Assembly: GCA_963931865.1 (NCBI GenBank)
Contig: OZ007505.1
Span: forward strand, 7,809,415 to 7,873,414
Direction: 5' to 3'
Source of the DNA: Axinella damicornis
Lineage: Eukaryota; Porifera; Demospongiae; Axinellida; Axinellidae
DNA length: 64,000 nucleotides
Shown here: piece by piece, positions 13,165 to 25,712 of the stretch
How the letters are laid out: each line of letters opens with the position of its first letter
Numbering within the stretch: the first letter of the stretch is position 1
Program-made: the position numbers and the translations under genes
The notes under the pieces: generated by a model
Database searches by the model: none
What the model saw: the letters and a program-made list of their open reading frames with translations, nothing else
What the model was told of the DNA's origin: nothing

Positions 13165-16100
13165 ATGAGCTACATGTTTCGAGATGGGTTTAGGATTGTC
13201 GTTCCTTATACAGACACTCTAACCTACCGAGTGAAGGGAGCGTGGGTTGGGAGAGAAACGAAAAAGGTACTCGTGAGGTAGACTCCCGTACATGTATATA
13301 ATTCTATGTGTGTACATAATTATCATGCAGCATAATAATGCACCTATCGATCAGTCGATTGTATGCCCTACTTCCCCCCCCCCCCCTCCAAGGAAAAGGT
13401 GGGGCAAACCAAGGGATTAGACTAAATTAAAAGGTTAATTTCCCCCCTCTGGGGCAAAATTCCATTGCTACTCCCCCTTGCTAGTTCGCACAAAGAAAGA
13501 ATGCACAAGATAGTTTCCATACATTTTCATTTGTTTTTAGATAATGGGTGTAAGCAAATGCCCCGCCGTCATATTTTGTGGTTAAATTCTCCCTCGCTAT
13601 CCCCATTATTGCCCAGGGGGGAGGGATATAATTGATAGGGGTACATAATTTTCACCTTTACATAGGTGTTGGAGGAGCACTTATCTTTCTTAACCCACTC
13701 CGAGCTGCAAGATGCGTTCACCCACAACCGTGTGCTTGTCAACCACTCCCTTGTATACCCCACTCACCAGCTGGCCCTGGGACAGATCCTGGAGTTTGTA
13801 TTCCACAGACATGAGCCTGAGGTAGGTCAAAGTTATTGAAGCCACCCCCCCCCCCCCCCCCCCCACCCACTCAAGAGTGGACTGAAAATGTAAGAGTGTG
13901 GTTGTCATTTGAGCTTTGGTCAGGCAAATTATAGTGGTGGCATTGTGCGTATATGGAGAGACTGCGGAGCAGCCGATTAGATGCACAAAACGTGGAAAAT
14001 CATGTGGCCGTAGTAGGCTTGTCATACAAAGTACACCCTTGTAATGTAGGGGGGTCTGGGGGCATGCTAGGACCTCTGAGCTCGTATCTGCTCGCTTTTT
14101 CTGCCGCCATACAGCAATCGTTGGTCCGGCAGTTGCTTGACCTGTTCTGCCGCCTATGCAATCCCTGTTCTGCACTCAATTCAGATGCTCTTTCTAGCCG
14201 CAAATATGCAGCAGCTATCATGGAGGTCTGGGCTCAGCTTTGCAAGTTGCTCCAGCCAGCAGACTGTGCTGAGACTTGCATTGCTCCATCTGGCTGCATG
14301 CTATGATCAGACATGTTGCAATCGGAGAGGAATTACATTCTCTTTGGATTTCTGTTTAGATTGCTTGTTGTCATAGCAGCCCATTGTTGCAATCCTTTAT
14401 AGTTATCACCCATTATCAACACTCTACTTCACACTCAAGTTTTGGCAAGTGACCAAGTGTGATGTGGTGTCACACTTGCAATATCCATGGCTGCAGATCA
14501 GATTCAAGTAGGTAGCCTTGTTCTGAGGCCCTCCGCCTACCACAGCATGGATCACTTACCACAGCATGGATCACTTCCCGTGATACTGGAAGCGATCTGC
14601 ACCAGGGTTGGTTTCAGTCTGGGCCAGCTGTCACTTGTGGAACAGAAAAGTTGGGTGGGGGCCTGAGAATGAGGCTACCTAGTAGGCAAGGCTGCCTCAA
14701 AGGGATTGTTTGTTAGCAAACTAGAGAATGGCTAATTGGATTGGAGACAGAGGGAATCATAGTGTGGTTGAACTGTCTGAAGAATGTCGCACTTTTGTGG
14801 GTGGGGCTCTGTGTTGGTTTCTTTGATAATTGACTGCAGCTACCAAACTGTCTGCATGTGAACTATATCAAGTATTTGAATGTGTGAGCCTTGTTCACTG
14901 GCCCAAGGCTATATATGGACATACTAAAAATATCCTTACAGGTACTGGCCAGTCCTGTTCAGCTACTCCACACAGATGAGAACTTTGTTGCAGTAAACAA
15001 GCCAAGCTCAGTGCCGGTACACCCCATTGGGAGATTCAAGGTTTGTCCATCAAGGAATTACATGTATAGTCAGTTTTGCCATTCCAACTCACAGTGGTAG
15101 TCTTTCTCGACCAGTACATGCCACTGACTCCGGTACATGAAATGTGGAAGACATGTTCTTTCTGGCATTTCCAGTACGTAGTAGGCACTTTTCATAGTGG
15201 CAGTACACAGAGTGCATCATTCCTGGACAGAGGAATGAGATATCCCTCCCCCTCACTGCCCCTCCCACTCTCCTCTCCCCTGTTCTCCTCCCCGGTACTC
15301 CTCCCCTCCAACCCACCTATAGAAAAATACTGTTATTGAGATTCTTCGTGAAGAACACCCAGAACTGTTGAGCAATGGAAAGCACCTGAAGGTAGCACAC
15401 CGGTAAGAGTGGTCAATAGCTACAGTACTACTGGTTTGGTATACTATAGGGACATGCATTGCATTGTGGGGTGGGCGTTAGCCTTGTTCCCAGGCTGTGT
15501 GGGAACGAGGCTAGGTGGGCGTGAGCGAGTTGCAGCAGTATAAACACTCTCAACATATTTTCCCGTGTGCTGTAGCCCCATGCAATCGCCGTAGCCATTG
15601 AAGACATCGGTACGCGAATGACTAGAACACAAACGGGGTGATTCATCTGTCAATGTCATTTATACTTCAGCCTGACTCGTGGTGCCTGCATGTGTTCTAT
15701 GAATTGGCACACGTGGTATCAGGCACTTGATACAACTGACCAGCTGAGCCAGCCGCAACATATCACGTTCATTGAACACACTAGTATGGGGCATGCTCTC
15801 ACTCGCCCAATTAAAAGGAATGAGTGGCCTGGTGCGGATCCTCACCCAAGTGACACACAGATAGACAGGCTCAATATGATTGCCTTGAAACAACAAGGAA
15901 GAACACACAATTCCTCGTACCCAATGGGCGGGATTAGGGTTAAGTGATAGGCCAGGACAGGCTCTGTTTCCAGTAACGTTTCCGCTAGTGCTGTGATATT
16001 GCTCCTGAGGGTCAAATAGTTGCCGATTATCTGGGTCCCGATTATTGGGTGGAGAAATAGGTCGTACATGTATGTACTGTTACTTGTATGGTTTGCTACA

Positions 16101-19100
16101 AAGTTTGAAGTGTTAAACTTTCATGACCATTTTCTGTTCGCTTTATTGTGCTCACTAACATACCCATAAACAGTTTTCAATAATCGATATTTCCTACATG
16201 TATAATTGGTTAAGATCAATCAATTATTCAATTAATTGGTTATTGGACGCAGCTCTAGTTTCTGCCAGAAACCAGAAACCCCCATGCTGTCCACATTGTA
16301 TCACATTGCTAGACCAAAGGTACCATGTAACCTAACCACTTGTATCCAGCTATCAGGAGGCAACTATTGCACATACCAAACATTGAACTGCTAAATGGCA
16401 ACCTTTTCAATCTTGCAAATTCTGCTGCTTCACACTCGTGATGATATGTACCAGACACTTTTCACACTGCAAGTGAACACAAAGCATCTGGTTGTTGCAG
16501 GCTTGATCGGCTGGTGTCAGGAGTGTTGATCCTTGCCAGGTCCTCAGCTGCGGCCGCACAGCTCTCTCAGCATATCTCCCAGCAGCTTGTGGTGAAGGAG
16601 TACTTGGCGAGAGTCAAGGTAGGTATTATTACATACACGGTCTTCACTCTCAGAAGGGGTGGGACCTTTTATAACCAGGGTTCATCCAGTGCGGGGGCTT
16701 CCCCCCAAACAGATCCAGTGATTAATATTAATAACTAGGTGAAAAGACATGGATGAGAACAACCACAAACGGTTGTAATGACAACACAACAACAACGAAA
16801 AATAAAACATGTTACACAGCTAAGCACGCCCATGTGCCCTGTCCAAGCACTGAGCTTCTGCCCCCCCAAAGAAAACATTAATCCTGGACGAAACCCTGAT
16901 ACCTTTGTGCTTGTTGGCCTACATGTGCGGCATGGAAATGCTGCCAAAATTAAGTGGTCTGAAATAAAGCTTTTCAGTTAGCTCCTGATAAAAAAAAGGA
17001 TCTCTGGCAATCTCTGCATGTGTACCACAAGTTATTGTCCAAACTCAAGTTGGTATATGAGATACTTTGGTTCCTTTCGGCAGGTTGGGCCACAAATTTC
17101 TGTTGTATTTTGCGATTCGATTTGGCTTAATTCCCAAGTGTCATCCACATTTCACAGTGATGAAAAGCTGGAGATCAGATGGGAGTTAACTTATTGCATT
17201 CTACACAGGGTGCGTTTCCTGAGGGCCAACTGGAGGTGTGTCAGCCTATAGCACTGCTAGAGGACAACCCTCCCCTCTACGGCATACCTGCAGCAACAAC
17301 TGGTACTTACATGACTACAGATATGATCGTATGACTTGGTAACCATGATGCAACTACCGATGCATTTGCAACCATCTGTAGGGAAGTCTGCATGCACTCG
17401 GTTTGAGAGAGAGTCTCTCTCATCAGATGGAAGAGAGTCACTGGTTCGATGCAGACCTGTCACCGGACGGACACATCAAATCAGAGTCCATCTGCAGTGG
17501 TTAGGTTAGTAAGGTTAGTACATGTACTCCATCTACAGTGGTTAGGTTAGTAGCAGGAGCCCATAACAGAATTCTTGCTCTCTACTAACAGGAGCTTATG
17601 AGCGCCGCTTCGCGGCGCTCATAAGCTCCTGTTAGTAGAGAGCAAGAATTCTGTTATGTGTAGACGAAATGGACTGCATGAAAGCTTAGTGCAAGGCACA
17701 GAGGCACATTTATGAAATCATATAAAACTAGCGCATTTAGTAGGTACCCTTTTGAGATTCAGTTATCAAACCTCCACTTATACAGTACCCCAACTAAGAC
17801 TGAACAGCGCATTTAGTGCATGGCTATACCCCTGTTATCAAACCTCACTTACCCCGACTAGTTGCCGAGCGGGAAGCGAGGCAACTAATCGTGCAGTGTG
17901 GAGGTCGAATCTGAGCTAGTACGACTATATATATTTGTCTGTAACGCATTGGAAGTGGACCCGCACGTAAATTACGCGTTGGACCCTGGCCCCCGCGCGC
18001 GCGCACCATGGGATCTCACCTTTGTCCTGTACAAAATGGATGAGTATGACTATGAGTCGGTTTCTGACAGGAGTCGACGATTGACAAGGCAAAGAGTGCA
18101 GCGACATCAAGGGAGAACTGATGAGGCGAGGAGGGAGACTGCCAGAGCGGCTGACCGCAAGAGACTTGGCAGGCAGAATGAAGTTGACGTTTGCCGTTCA
18201 CAGAGACTCGCTATCACTCGTGGTTATGTTCTGAAACTGCCAAATTGTATCAAAGCTTCCCACGAGGCATCTCTGCGTGATCAACCACGTATGCACTAGT
18301 ACTAAAATGACACTGCTTGTTGTGGTTGGAGTACAGTTTGTCCCATTACACAAGAGTTTGTATGACTGGTATCCAAGTTTGTTGTATCTACCCAATTGTG
18401 TAGGCTATCCTATCACCAATGACTTCAGGTATGGAGGAAACCTGGATCATTCCAGCAGGTAAACTTGCAAATGCTATATTTGCATGCTGATAGCTGTACA
18501 TAAGCCAGTTTCAATCTGGGGTGGGGCGACTGTGAATGAGCCCCACACTAGTTGTAGTCGCAGTGTTAAACCATAAATCTGGTGCATATTACACATCTGA
18601 CATCCTCTGATGCCATAAATCTAGCCTCATTCCAGGTCTACCCCGTTTTCTGTTCTTCGGTTTGCGTTAACAATAATACACGGATGCAGAAGAGCAGCAA
18701 AAAATGGGGAAGGCCTGGTATCATTGATCACGTGAGTGACGTTAGGTGGACACAAGGTGGACGTATGGAGGGTGGGGCCCGTAGTCGTTTCAGCAGATCC
18801 TGGATCAAGATGAAGTTGTGTAGAGCGTCTGGAGTCTCAACTAGCTGTGAAGTGTTTGAACCTAGCCGACTGGATGATCAACGGCCGGTGTTTAAACTTA
18901 TTTGTGGTAGGGCCCCACCCCCCTACATCCACCTGACAGCTAGTCTCGGCCCCAGACCCAAACCAACCCCAGCGCAGATTGCTTCCAGTATCACACGTGG
19001 CTGGAAGCGATCCGCGCTGGGGTTGGTCTGGGTCTGGGACCGAGACTACCTGACATCATGCATGTGATAGATAATACCAGGCCTTCCCCGTTTTTTTTCT

Positions 19101-22100
19101 TTTCTTCCGCATCCATGTATTATTGTCAATGCAAACCGAACAACAGAAAACGGGGTAGGCCTGGGAATGAGGCTACCATAAATCTGCCACATGCAATATA
19201 ATGCGCAAAACGGTTTGGACTCGTGCTTGATGGCACGTGGCACATTAATACTTGACTACTTGATGGTAAGAGGAACGCATTAACAGGGAACGAGGCTGTG
19301 AAAGTATGCCAAATGTGCACAAGATAAAAGCAACGAGCAACAAATGATACCAGGGCTGAATAGTTATACCATAGATAATAATACTCATGTATGGATTGAA
19401 AACGTACATCCCGTGACGTTGAAATTGTGGAACATGCTATTTCTCGCTGTGCAGACTAGTTTACTACGGGCACGGGCGCACACCAAGTGTTTGCAATGGC
19501 ATGTGTATTTCAAGCGTTTACAGATGCAATGGCACACAGTGAAGAGTGTTGGGAAACGACCTTGATGAAGTCGACGTTGATTCTGTCGTGGAGGACATAG
19601 AAGTCCACTGTCTTGTGAATGGTGAAACAGCCGGTTGCACAGACCAGTACACTGTCAATAGCAGGGGCAGCGGGAGCGGCAGGACCTCTTCCCTCAGGGA
19701 GTGCAAATCAGACATTCATCACCAATCAATGTCTCGAGGCATTCAGCAACGTGCACTTAGTTGTGCAATGCTTGTTTGTAAAACTGTCTTCCCTGTTACT
19801 TAGTCTTCTGCGCTTTCCACCTGCCTCTTCAGTAGCACCACATCGAAATTGCAAGTCAAGTTGTGGATGCGAAGTCTTCACATGCATTTGTAGGGATGTT
19901 GGCTCCAAACCTTCTTCAATTTCTTTTTCCCTGATCTGTTCTCCAAACGTTTAGGCTGTTGAAAAATAATTTGTCCACAAGGCATTTTGGCTGTACGTCT
20001 CTGTGTGTTCTGGGTTTCAAGGGCTTTGGCAACTGTTTCACTCATGACCTGCAGCAATATATGATTGTTATACCATCAAATTTTTAAAATGTAGTTTAAT
20101 GCTAATGGTAATAGTGAAAATCACCGCTAACCTGCATGGCCAGATACACCCTCATTCGAGAGAATGCAGTTAACCACACATGCTCTTTTTGCAACTTGTG
20201 GCATATTAACACCAGAGCTGTCACAGTTGGCAGTTTCTAGCAGAAACAGGTGTTCTATGTGCCTCCATGAAATGTCTTTCCACCTTTCTGGAAAAATAAT
20301 GACATGCATTAACATCATCGTCAGCCATGCAAAGACAATGGTTATCTAACTTACTGTAAGCACCTCTTACGAATTGCTGAAGCAGTTCCATGTAGTCTTG
20401 AGGAAGTGAGGACGTCACATATGAAGTATAACTTCCTCGTCTTCACTACAATAGGGATTTGGAGTGGAGGAGATAGGGATATTAGTGCTGCCAGGTAAGC
20501 GGTGCATATGATAGAACTTCCGGTTTGGAGACGCTCCATCACTAGTGATGTATCACGCTTTAAAACCAGCTTTTGAATCAATGGGAAGATTTGTTGTCCG
20601 TGTGCTCCTAGAGGAGGGTAGTGTGCAACTGGATGAAACTGATTTGGTTGGAAAATTAATCGCATCTTCCTTGCTTGTATCTTCCGGTGGTTGTCCACCA
20701 TTTTCTCCTACATCTGTGACTGTGGGGCTGCTTTCAGCTTCTTTGGACTGGTTGCAACTGCTGCTCGGGTTCATCTTGCCAAGACCCTCTATGAAGGGCT
20801 CAATCCCATCCCAGCTGTGGGTGTATTTCTCCATTCATCATGAAGACCAGCATTTGTTTAGCTACGTAGCTGGGGCATTGGAGGAGCACTCTGATCAGAT
20901 GAAAGAGCATCTACCACTTTAGGAGATCATGGTTCACATCGACGAACCCTATACCAGTTTCTTGAACACCAGGTCACTTTCTTCATCTATGAGCAGTACT
21001 ACACTACATCTCTCTTCCAGCTCGGTAAGGAGTCAAACTTCATCTGCTCTTTGATGTGCTGTAAAAGTTCAAGTTGCACCCCATCCTTGCCCAGGCAACC
21101 AATGGTCCTGGAGTGTTCTTTCTGATGGTAATAAGATGTGCCCATTGCTTTTGACAGCACGGTCGGCAGCTAAAGAGACGTACTTGAGGTTTAGGGCGAA
21201 TTTGATCATTGCAGGGTGCCACTTCATAGCTCTTTTGTCTTTCAGCCTAAAGTATTGCATTTGCTGAGCCCAGAATATTCTTTGAAATGATCCTCCTTGG
21301 AACTTGTTTTAGACTTCACTCGACATCTTTGACACCTCCTCTGAGTCTTCCTAATTGAGCATCTCTCTCAATTGCCTCCTCTCCAACTTTGTTGCTGTTG
21401 TCCATTTTTCTTTCTGCACCTTGTTGATTCGTTGGGTGAGTTCCTCCTTGTTTACGCGTCGGTAAGTGCACTTGCTATTATCGATCATGATCACTGTGAC
21501 ATTTCTTATGTTTTCATATGAGGCAATGGCTCATAGTGTTTGTCTGTGTTTCGACATCAAGTCTGACCAGGAGTGTAATACCCTTCTGCTGATCTAACTG
21601 TTTTGTCAAATACTTCACCCTTAGGAGTCAGCTTTGTTGTCAAGAAATTCTACAACATTGTTTCCTTTCGTGCTGATGAATCCCCCCCCCCTCACCTTCC
21701 TCACCTTCCTCACCTTGGCCTTTTTGGTGTATTGGTTGCCTGTGTAGACTGATGCTAGGCGGACTGTTTGAAGGAGGGGATGAAGGTGATGTTCATCTGG
21801 AAATTTTTTACTTTTTAATGACATATAGCTGGTAGATGACTCCCATGGATGAAGCATACCCAAGTTAGGTCTGGCACTTGCGAGGAGAGATGAGTTGTGC
21901 AGACCTACCTGGAACATGAAAGTGTGGAATTTTATTCAGTGAATATTTTTATGTCTGCACTGATCCTTGTAGCTAGTAGTAAGGTAAACCTTGAGTAGGG
22001 AGGCGGAGCTCTGAAGTGTTCAGTTCAGTTCCGGTGCTGTACTCAAAGGAGGGTGTCACGTGATCCGCAAATAGCATGAATATGTGACGTATATATGCCG

Positions 22101-23222
22101 TTTCCAATCCATACATGAGTATTCTATTGTCTATGGTTATACTGACATCCAGCTAGACTGGTGCCAACAATGTACTCCAGTGTACCACAAACATCCTGTG
22201 ACCTCGCTGAGACTCAGCAGCTTTATTCTGTCTTCATGGTCGCCCCAACGTCCTGCATTCACATACAGTAGTTGATTACCGATGGTGTGTATATGTAGCC
22301 CTAGAAGGTTAACTTAAATGCCTCTTTTAAAAAGGTTTTAAACAAGGGGCATATGACTATAATTGGGGCACCACAAGTTCAAGGAGCATTTCAGGTATAG
22401 GACATTAGTATACGTGGTTGACCATGCAGAGAAGCCTCGCGGAAAGCTTTGATATAGTTTGGCAGTTGCAGAACATAATCACAAGTGATGGCATATGGTG
22501 AGTCTCTGTGAACGGCGAATGTTGACTTCATTCTGCCTGCCAAGTCTCTTTCTCTTGCGGTCAGAAGCTCTGACAGTCTCCCTCCTCGCCTCATCAGTTC
22601 TCCCTCGATGTCGCTGCACTCTTTGCCTTGTCAATTGGCGTCTCCTGTCTGAAACCGACTCATACTAATCCATTTTGTAAAGCAGCGACAAACGTGTGAG
22701 ATCACATTTACGTGCAGGGCCACAATAATTGCATTCCAATGCGTTACAGGACAAATATGGATTTATAGTCACACTAGCCCACTCCATGCTGCATGATTAG
22801 TTGCCTCGCTTCCCGCTCGGCAATTATATATGTCAAGTTGTATGTGTTGTGTAATGTCACAGTATGGCCCAGGTCTGCCTGTCCTCCTCTTGACAGCTAG
22901 GCAATTGCATGTGCTAGTTGGCTGGCTCGCCCTATCTTGTCTAATGTGAGTGAATGAATGTACCATTGTTTGTACACATTATATACATGCATGGATCTGC
23001 AGGGCTTGCCTCTCACCTCCTGAAGCACGTGGTGAGGGTGCTCTCAGCTCTGTGCAGTGGTGCCCAGAGTGCCAGAAGGGAAGGAGGGACATTTCCAATG
23101 TAACCCAGGAAGACCTCAGTGCGTGTGTCATCTGGCTCCATGCCCTCTGCTATACCAACACTCACCCTCTTCACCAGTGGAGGTTTGAAGCACCAAGACC
23201 ACAGTGGGCCAGCTTTGATTAG
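13165..23222 (+). CDS. RPUSD2: RluA-family RNA pseudouridine synthase, RPUSD2-like (9 exons, complete)
   Basis: Exons are 13165-13266, 13666-13821, 14942-15040, 15323-15402, 16501-16618, 17209-17302, 17382-17504, 18404-18458 and 23003-23222. They total 1047 nt and encode 348 aa, with phase closing at every junction. The enzyme would isomerise uridine to pseudouridine in RNA. Exon 1 begins [15 protein letters not shown] and contains KGAWVGRE, matching the N-terminal signature before the S4-like region in RPUSD2. Exon 2 ends with FVFHRHEPE. Exon 3 has [16 protein letters not shown]. Catalytic motif [11 protein letters not shown] (Asp nucleophile), is assembled across exons 4 and 5. Exon 7 carries [12 protein letters not shown]. 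Exon 9 gives the C-terminal CPEC segment and WLHALCY typical of RPUSD2. The first ATG is chosen because an in-frame TAA lies a short way upstream. It is shorter than human RPUSD2, mostly at the N terminus. Localisation is uncertain (nuclear or mitochondrial). Confidence 0.9.
17562..17658. repeat. Perfect 47-bp inverted repeat (hairpin) in RPUSD2-like intron 7
   Basis: Two exactly complementary 47-base arms (17562-17608 and 17612-17658) flank a 3-base loop. The arm begins CATAACAGAATTCTTGCTC and ends GCGCCGC. No mismatch is visible, so the structure is either young or maintained. It lies between exons 7 and 8 and would be transcribed with the gene. It could be a very small foldback element or an RNA hairpin. 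I see no target duplication that decides this. Confidence 0.9.
17858..18300 (+). mobile_element. Repeat element with basic ORF, copy 1
   Basis: The element begins with AGTTGCCGAGCGGGAAGCGAGGCAACTAAT and carries an open frame (17898-18299). Its middle is strongly basic ([35 protein letters not shown]) and its tail reads [15 protein letters not shown] diverged copy in the opposite orientation lies at 22391-22830 with the same start and the same tail ([13 protein letters not shown]). Arg-rich segments of this kind occur at the N terminus of some Helitron and other transposon proteins, but I see no replication or transposase motif. It is probably a non-autonomous fragment. The copy lies in intron 7 of the RPUSD2-like gene. 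Confidence 0.55.
18622..19175. mobile_element. 554-bp MITE (TAGCCTCG family), 9-bp TSD CCATAAATC, with a nested MITE
   Basis: The termini TAGCCTCATTCCAGGTCTACCC and its complement GTAGGCCTGGGAATGAGGCTA extend into inverted arms of roughly 100 bp. Exact 9-bp duplications CCATAAATC abut both ends (18613-18621 and 19176-19184). Inside it, at 18941-19048, sits a second small palindromic element with ends TAGTCTCGGCCCCAGACCC. This one is flanked by CCTGACAGC and CCTGACATC, again nine bases. The element lies in the last intron of the RPUSD2-like gene. Confidence 0.85.
20540..21500 (-). pseudogene. P-element/THAP9-like transposase relic, antisense in RPUSD2-like intron 8
   Basis: Reading the minus strand from about 21.49 kb downward gives a run of P-element transposase segments: a helical region ([18 protein letters not shown]), then [15 protein letters not shown], then [16 protein letters not shown] and [13 protein letters not shown] frameshifted stretch follows with [26 protein letters not shown] and [10 protein letters not shown]. 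These follow the order of THAP9/P-element DDE transposases, including the conserved 'WHP..I..' and 'LPSERTL' boxes. In-frame stops and frameshifts interrupt it at many places, and the THAP zinc finger is not visible, so it cannot make a full protein. Weaker matches continue to about 20.55 kb ([13 protein letters not shown]). It is an inactive relic. Confidence 0.8.
22391..22830 (-). mobile_element. Repeat element with basic ORF, copy 2 (inverted to copy 1)
   Basis: This is a reverse-oriented relative of the element at 17858-18300. It starts (in minus orientation) with TTGCCGAGCGGGAAGCGAGGCAACTAATC near 22827 and ends with a frame containing [17 protein letters not shown]. Frameshifts break the basic part. 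Together the two copies form an inverted pair around exon 8 of the RPUSD2-like gene. Confidence 0.55.
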
Positions 23223-23403
23223 CTGACTTCCCAAGGGATCCGAGGATGGGGGAGTCACCAGTTGATCTGCAGACCTGAACTCTTCAAAAAAACTGATGAC
23301 AGAACATTTGTGCCGAGTTGTATTCAAGGTTATGTAGTGGCAAACATGCATAGTAATGTTGACTGCACATACTAAATGTAAATCAACCATGTCTTCTATT
23401 CCT

Positions 23404-23540
23404 ACTAGAAACAAACAAAAAATTTTCTTACAAAAATTACAAATGATTTAGTGATGGCCACCCCGATCGACTCCCGAAAAAGCAGACAAACAAGGAATGC
23501 CATTAACCAGCCTCAGTCCCATCCCATAGAATTTAGGGAA
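23404..23540 (+). mobile_element. Solo arm of the 30.9-31.2 kb palindromic MITE
   Basis: It starts ACTAGAAACAAACAAAAAATTTTC and runs through GATGGCCACCCCGATCGACTCCCG to CCATAGAATTTAGGGA. It is nearly identical to the left arm and loop of the palindrome at 30947-31190, but the second arm is missing. Confidence 0.8.
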
Positions 23541-24262
23541 CCCCACCATAATTATATTCATGCATGTGTATGCTAGTATTCGTGCATGTGTATGCTATCG
23601 TGCACACGTCATCTATTGTTGTATTGGTATATAGTTTGAAAAACGTTTTCAAAGCTCTCATAATAATCATTATTGATACCACAAATGCCAGTATAGTGGC
23701 AGCTTGAGTAAGTCATTAGAATTAAGCACTGACTCACTCTCATGCAGGTAAAGATGCACAACATAACTCATATTATAATTATACGAACGCCCACAAGTCA
23801 TGATACCCAGGGTATACTAACAGCAGAATGGAGTACCTGATACACTGAACGTGACCTGCTGAATGTGCTCACTACAACTCCATTTGCTTCAGAGAGTGCC
23901 TCTATTATATTACAGTCTTGTCATCTGAATCTTCATCCACCTTCCAAGGAAGTAATGATAGCAACCTGGAGCTCAGAACAACAGTCTATCTACACCCAGG
24001 TGGTATGTTCCCTGGCAGCTCTGTTCCCCTAAGTTCACCATGCATAGTTAATGTGTACTCGTACCATACAAATGTCATAAGTCCACTGGGCCACAATAGA
24101 TGTTGCTGGATTGATCTGGCTGGTTTCCCTTAGAAGAGTCACAGGCAAAAACGACCATGCACCATGGGCAATAATCTGCAGGTTTCAGTTGCATTGAGAC
24201 TTGTCAACGTCTGCATAACAGTAGTCTTTACTGTGGAGAGCAGGCACAGAATGTTCCAGCTT

Positions 24263-24533
24263 TACCGTATTCATGACCCCCCACAAGCCCAGCAATCAGA
24301 GGTCAAAGGTGGATGTCAGCCGGATTTTCGCCCAGCATTTCCTTAAACTTGGGCCAGATCTGACTGATGGCACACCTTACACCACCAATTTGCATGTTTT
24401 CTTGAGGCCCTGGGTGGGGTCTATGAATATCATTAGAATTTTTTTAAAATCCTCGATACCACCCCCCCCCCCCCCCCCCCACAAGTGCATAGGGTCTAAA
24501 TGACGTCTATAGACGTCAATGGGGCTTAAAGGG
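24263..24533 (+). mobile_element. piggyBac-like MITE, 5'-truncated copy
   Basis: From about TACCGTATTCATGACCCCCC the sequence follows the 3' half of the family described at 47973-48574. It ends CTTAAAGGG directly before TTAA at 24534-24537. The 5' half with CCCTTTAACCACC is absent. A run of 19 C replaces the GGGGGGC/GCCCCCCC region of other copies. Confidence 0.75.
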
Positions 24534-24942
24534 TTAACTTAAATTCACTGAATGGGGAGTAGCTATAGCTACTGATCAGCCTGCTTCCATAACTGTGTAC
24601 ATGCATGCAAGAGCGTACATGTTTATGGAGCTCTTCACACTCCTCACAGTCCACAGCTTGTTGACCTTTAATGGGCTAACCATGAAACAGAAATGTCTAG
24701 TTACAGTACAAGACAACTCCTGAAGTGAGACAGAATACATTTCAGCCACACCCACTTCTATAGTACGCACAATGTAGACAACTCCTGCATATAGGGGTAC
24801 GTGCATGTTCAGTCACACCCACTTCACAGCATGCACACACACTGTAGGCAACTCGTGAGACAGGTACGTGTTGAGCCACGCCACAGTATATACACAATCT
24901 TGATACTATTAAGTGAAATGTGAAGTTTGGAATGGCCCTAAC

Positions 24943-24986
24943 AGACGGACTGAAACCTACGGTATACCGTAGGTTTCAGTCCGTCT
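24943..24986. repeat. Perfect 22-bp inverted repeat
   Basis: AGACGGACTGAAACCTACGG and its exact complement meet with no loop at GGTATACC. The inner end TACCGTAGGTTTCAG matches the termini of the small hairpin element at 62266-62378, so both are probably the same MITE family. Confidence 0.8.
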
Positions 24987-25712
24987 CTCAGCCAGCCAGT
25001 CTGTCCCACTTCAAGTAGGTGACTTAGCTAGAGGCTTCATTGTTTTATGTCTCTGACACAAGTCAAGGCATGCACAGTTCTTTTGCCTTTCCGCTACTTC
25101 CTATAATTTATCAGTTCATTGGCTTCACCCATTTCATTGTCCCTTTTCACCTACATGCATATGTACAGCTAGCCTCATTCCCAGGCTCCTCCGGCCCAAG
25201 TGTAAAGCCATGCAGGTATTGGTTAGTATTAGCATTCAGTTGCTACCTCATTCCTAGGTTCCTCCCCAGCTATTTTTTCCCTATAATGAGAAACCACCAT
25301 TGTAGAGTGGTGAATTACATTTAAGAGTGAAACAGTAATTTGATATACAAAATGAGTGGTTCTGGTGATATGCTATACTCTGCTATACATTTGGTCATCA
25401 CTAATGTCCATCAAAAGATTCCTTGAAACAGTTTCCCTCCACTGTGAAGGTGTACTCGTGGAAGGTTCCATCCGTACACACCGCTAATGCATGGGGGAGA
25501 GGGGAATGCAAGGAACAGTAGACAGTTACCCTAGTTCCAAGATATATACCGGTACACCCACAGCTGTTCCATCAATTGCAGAACCCACCACTAGTTGATG
25601 TAAAACTGGGGGGTGAGTCCATGTCATCAGGATCAAAATTAGCAGTACAAAAAACTTGACTATTGTGTGTTTCCATAGTAACATTCACCACAAACCTGAA
25701 CAAGGGGATTTT

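Larger units (their letters stand above)
23223..25712. other. Intergenic stretch with repeats
   Basis: I see no conserved exon. It contains a single arm of the palindromic element found at 30947-31190 (23404-23540), a 5'-truncated piggyBac-like MITE (24263-24533), a 19-nt poly-C tract (24462-24480) inside that MITE, and a perfect 44-bp palindrome (24943-24986). One weak TAGCCTCATTCCCAGG MITE end lies near 25170. Confidence 0.5.

Noticed and set aside
20545..20922. 125-codon + strand frame in the RPUSD2-like intron
   Set aside because: It is the shadow of the P-element-like relic on the minus strand.
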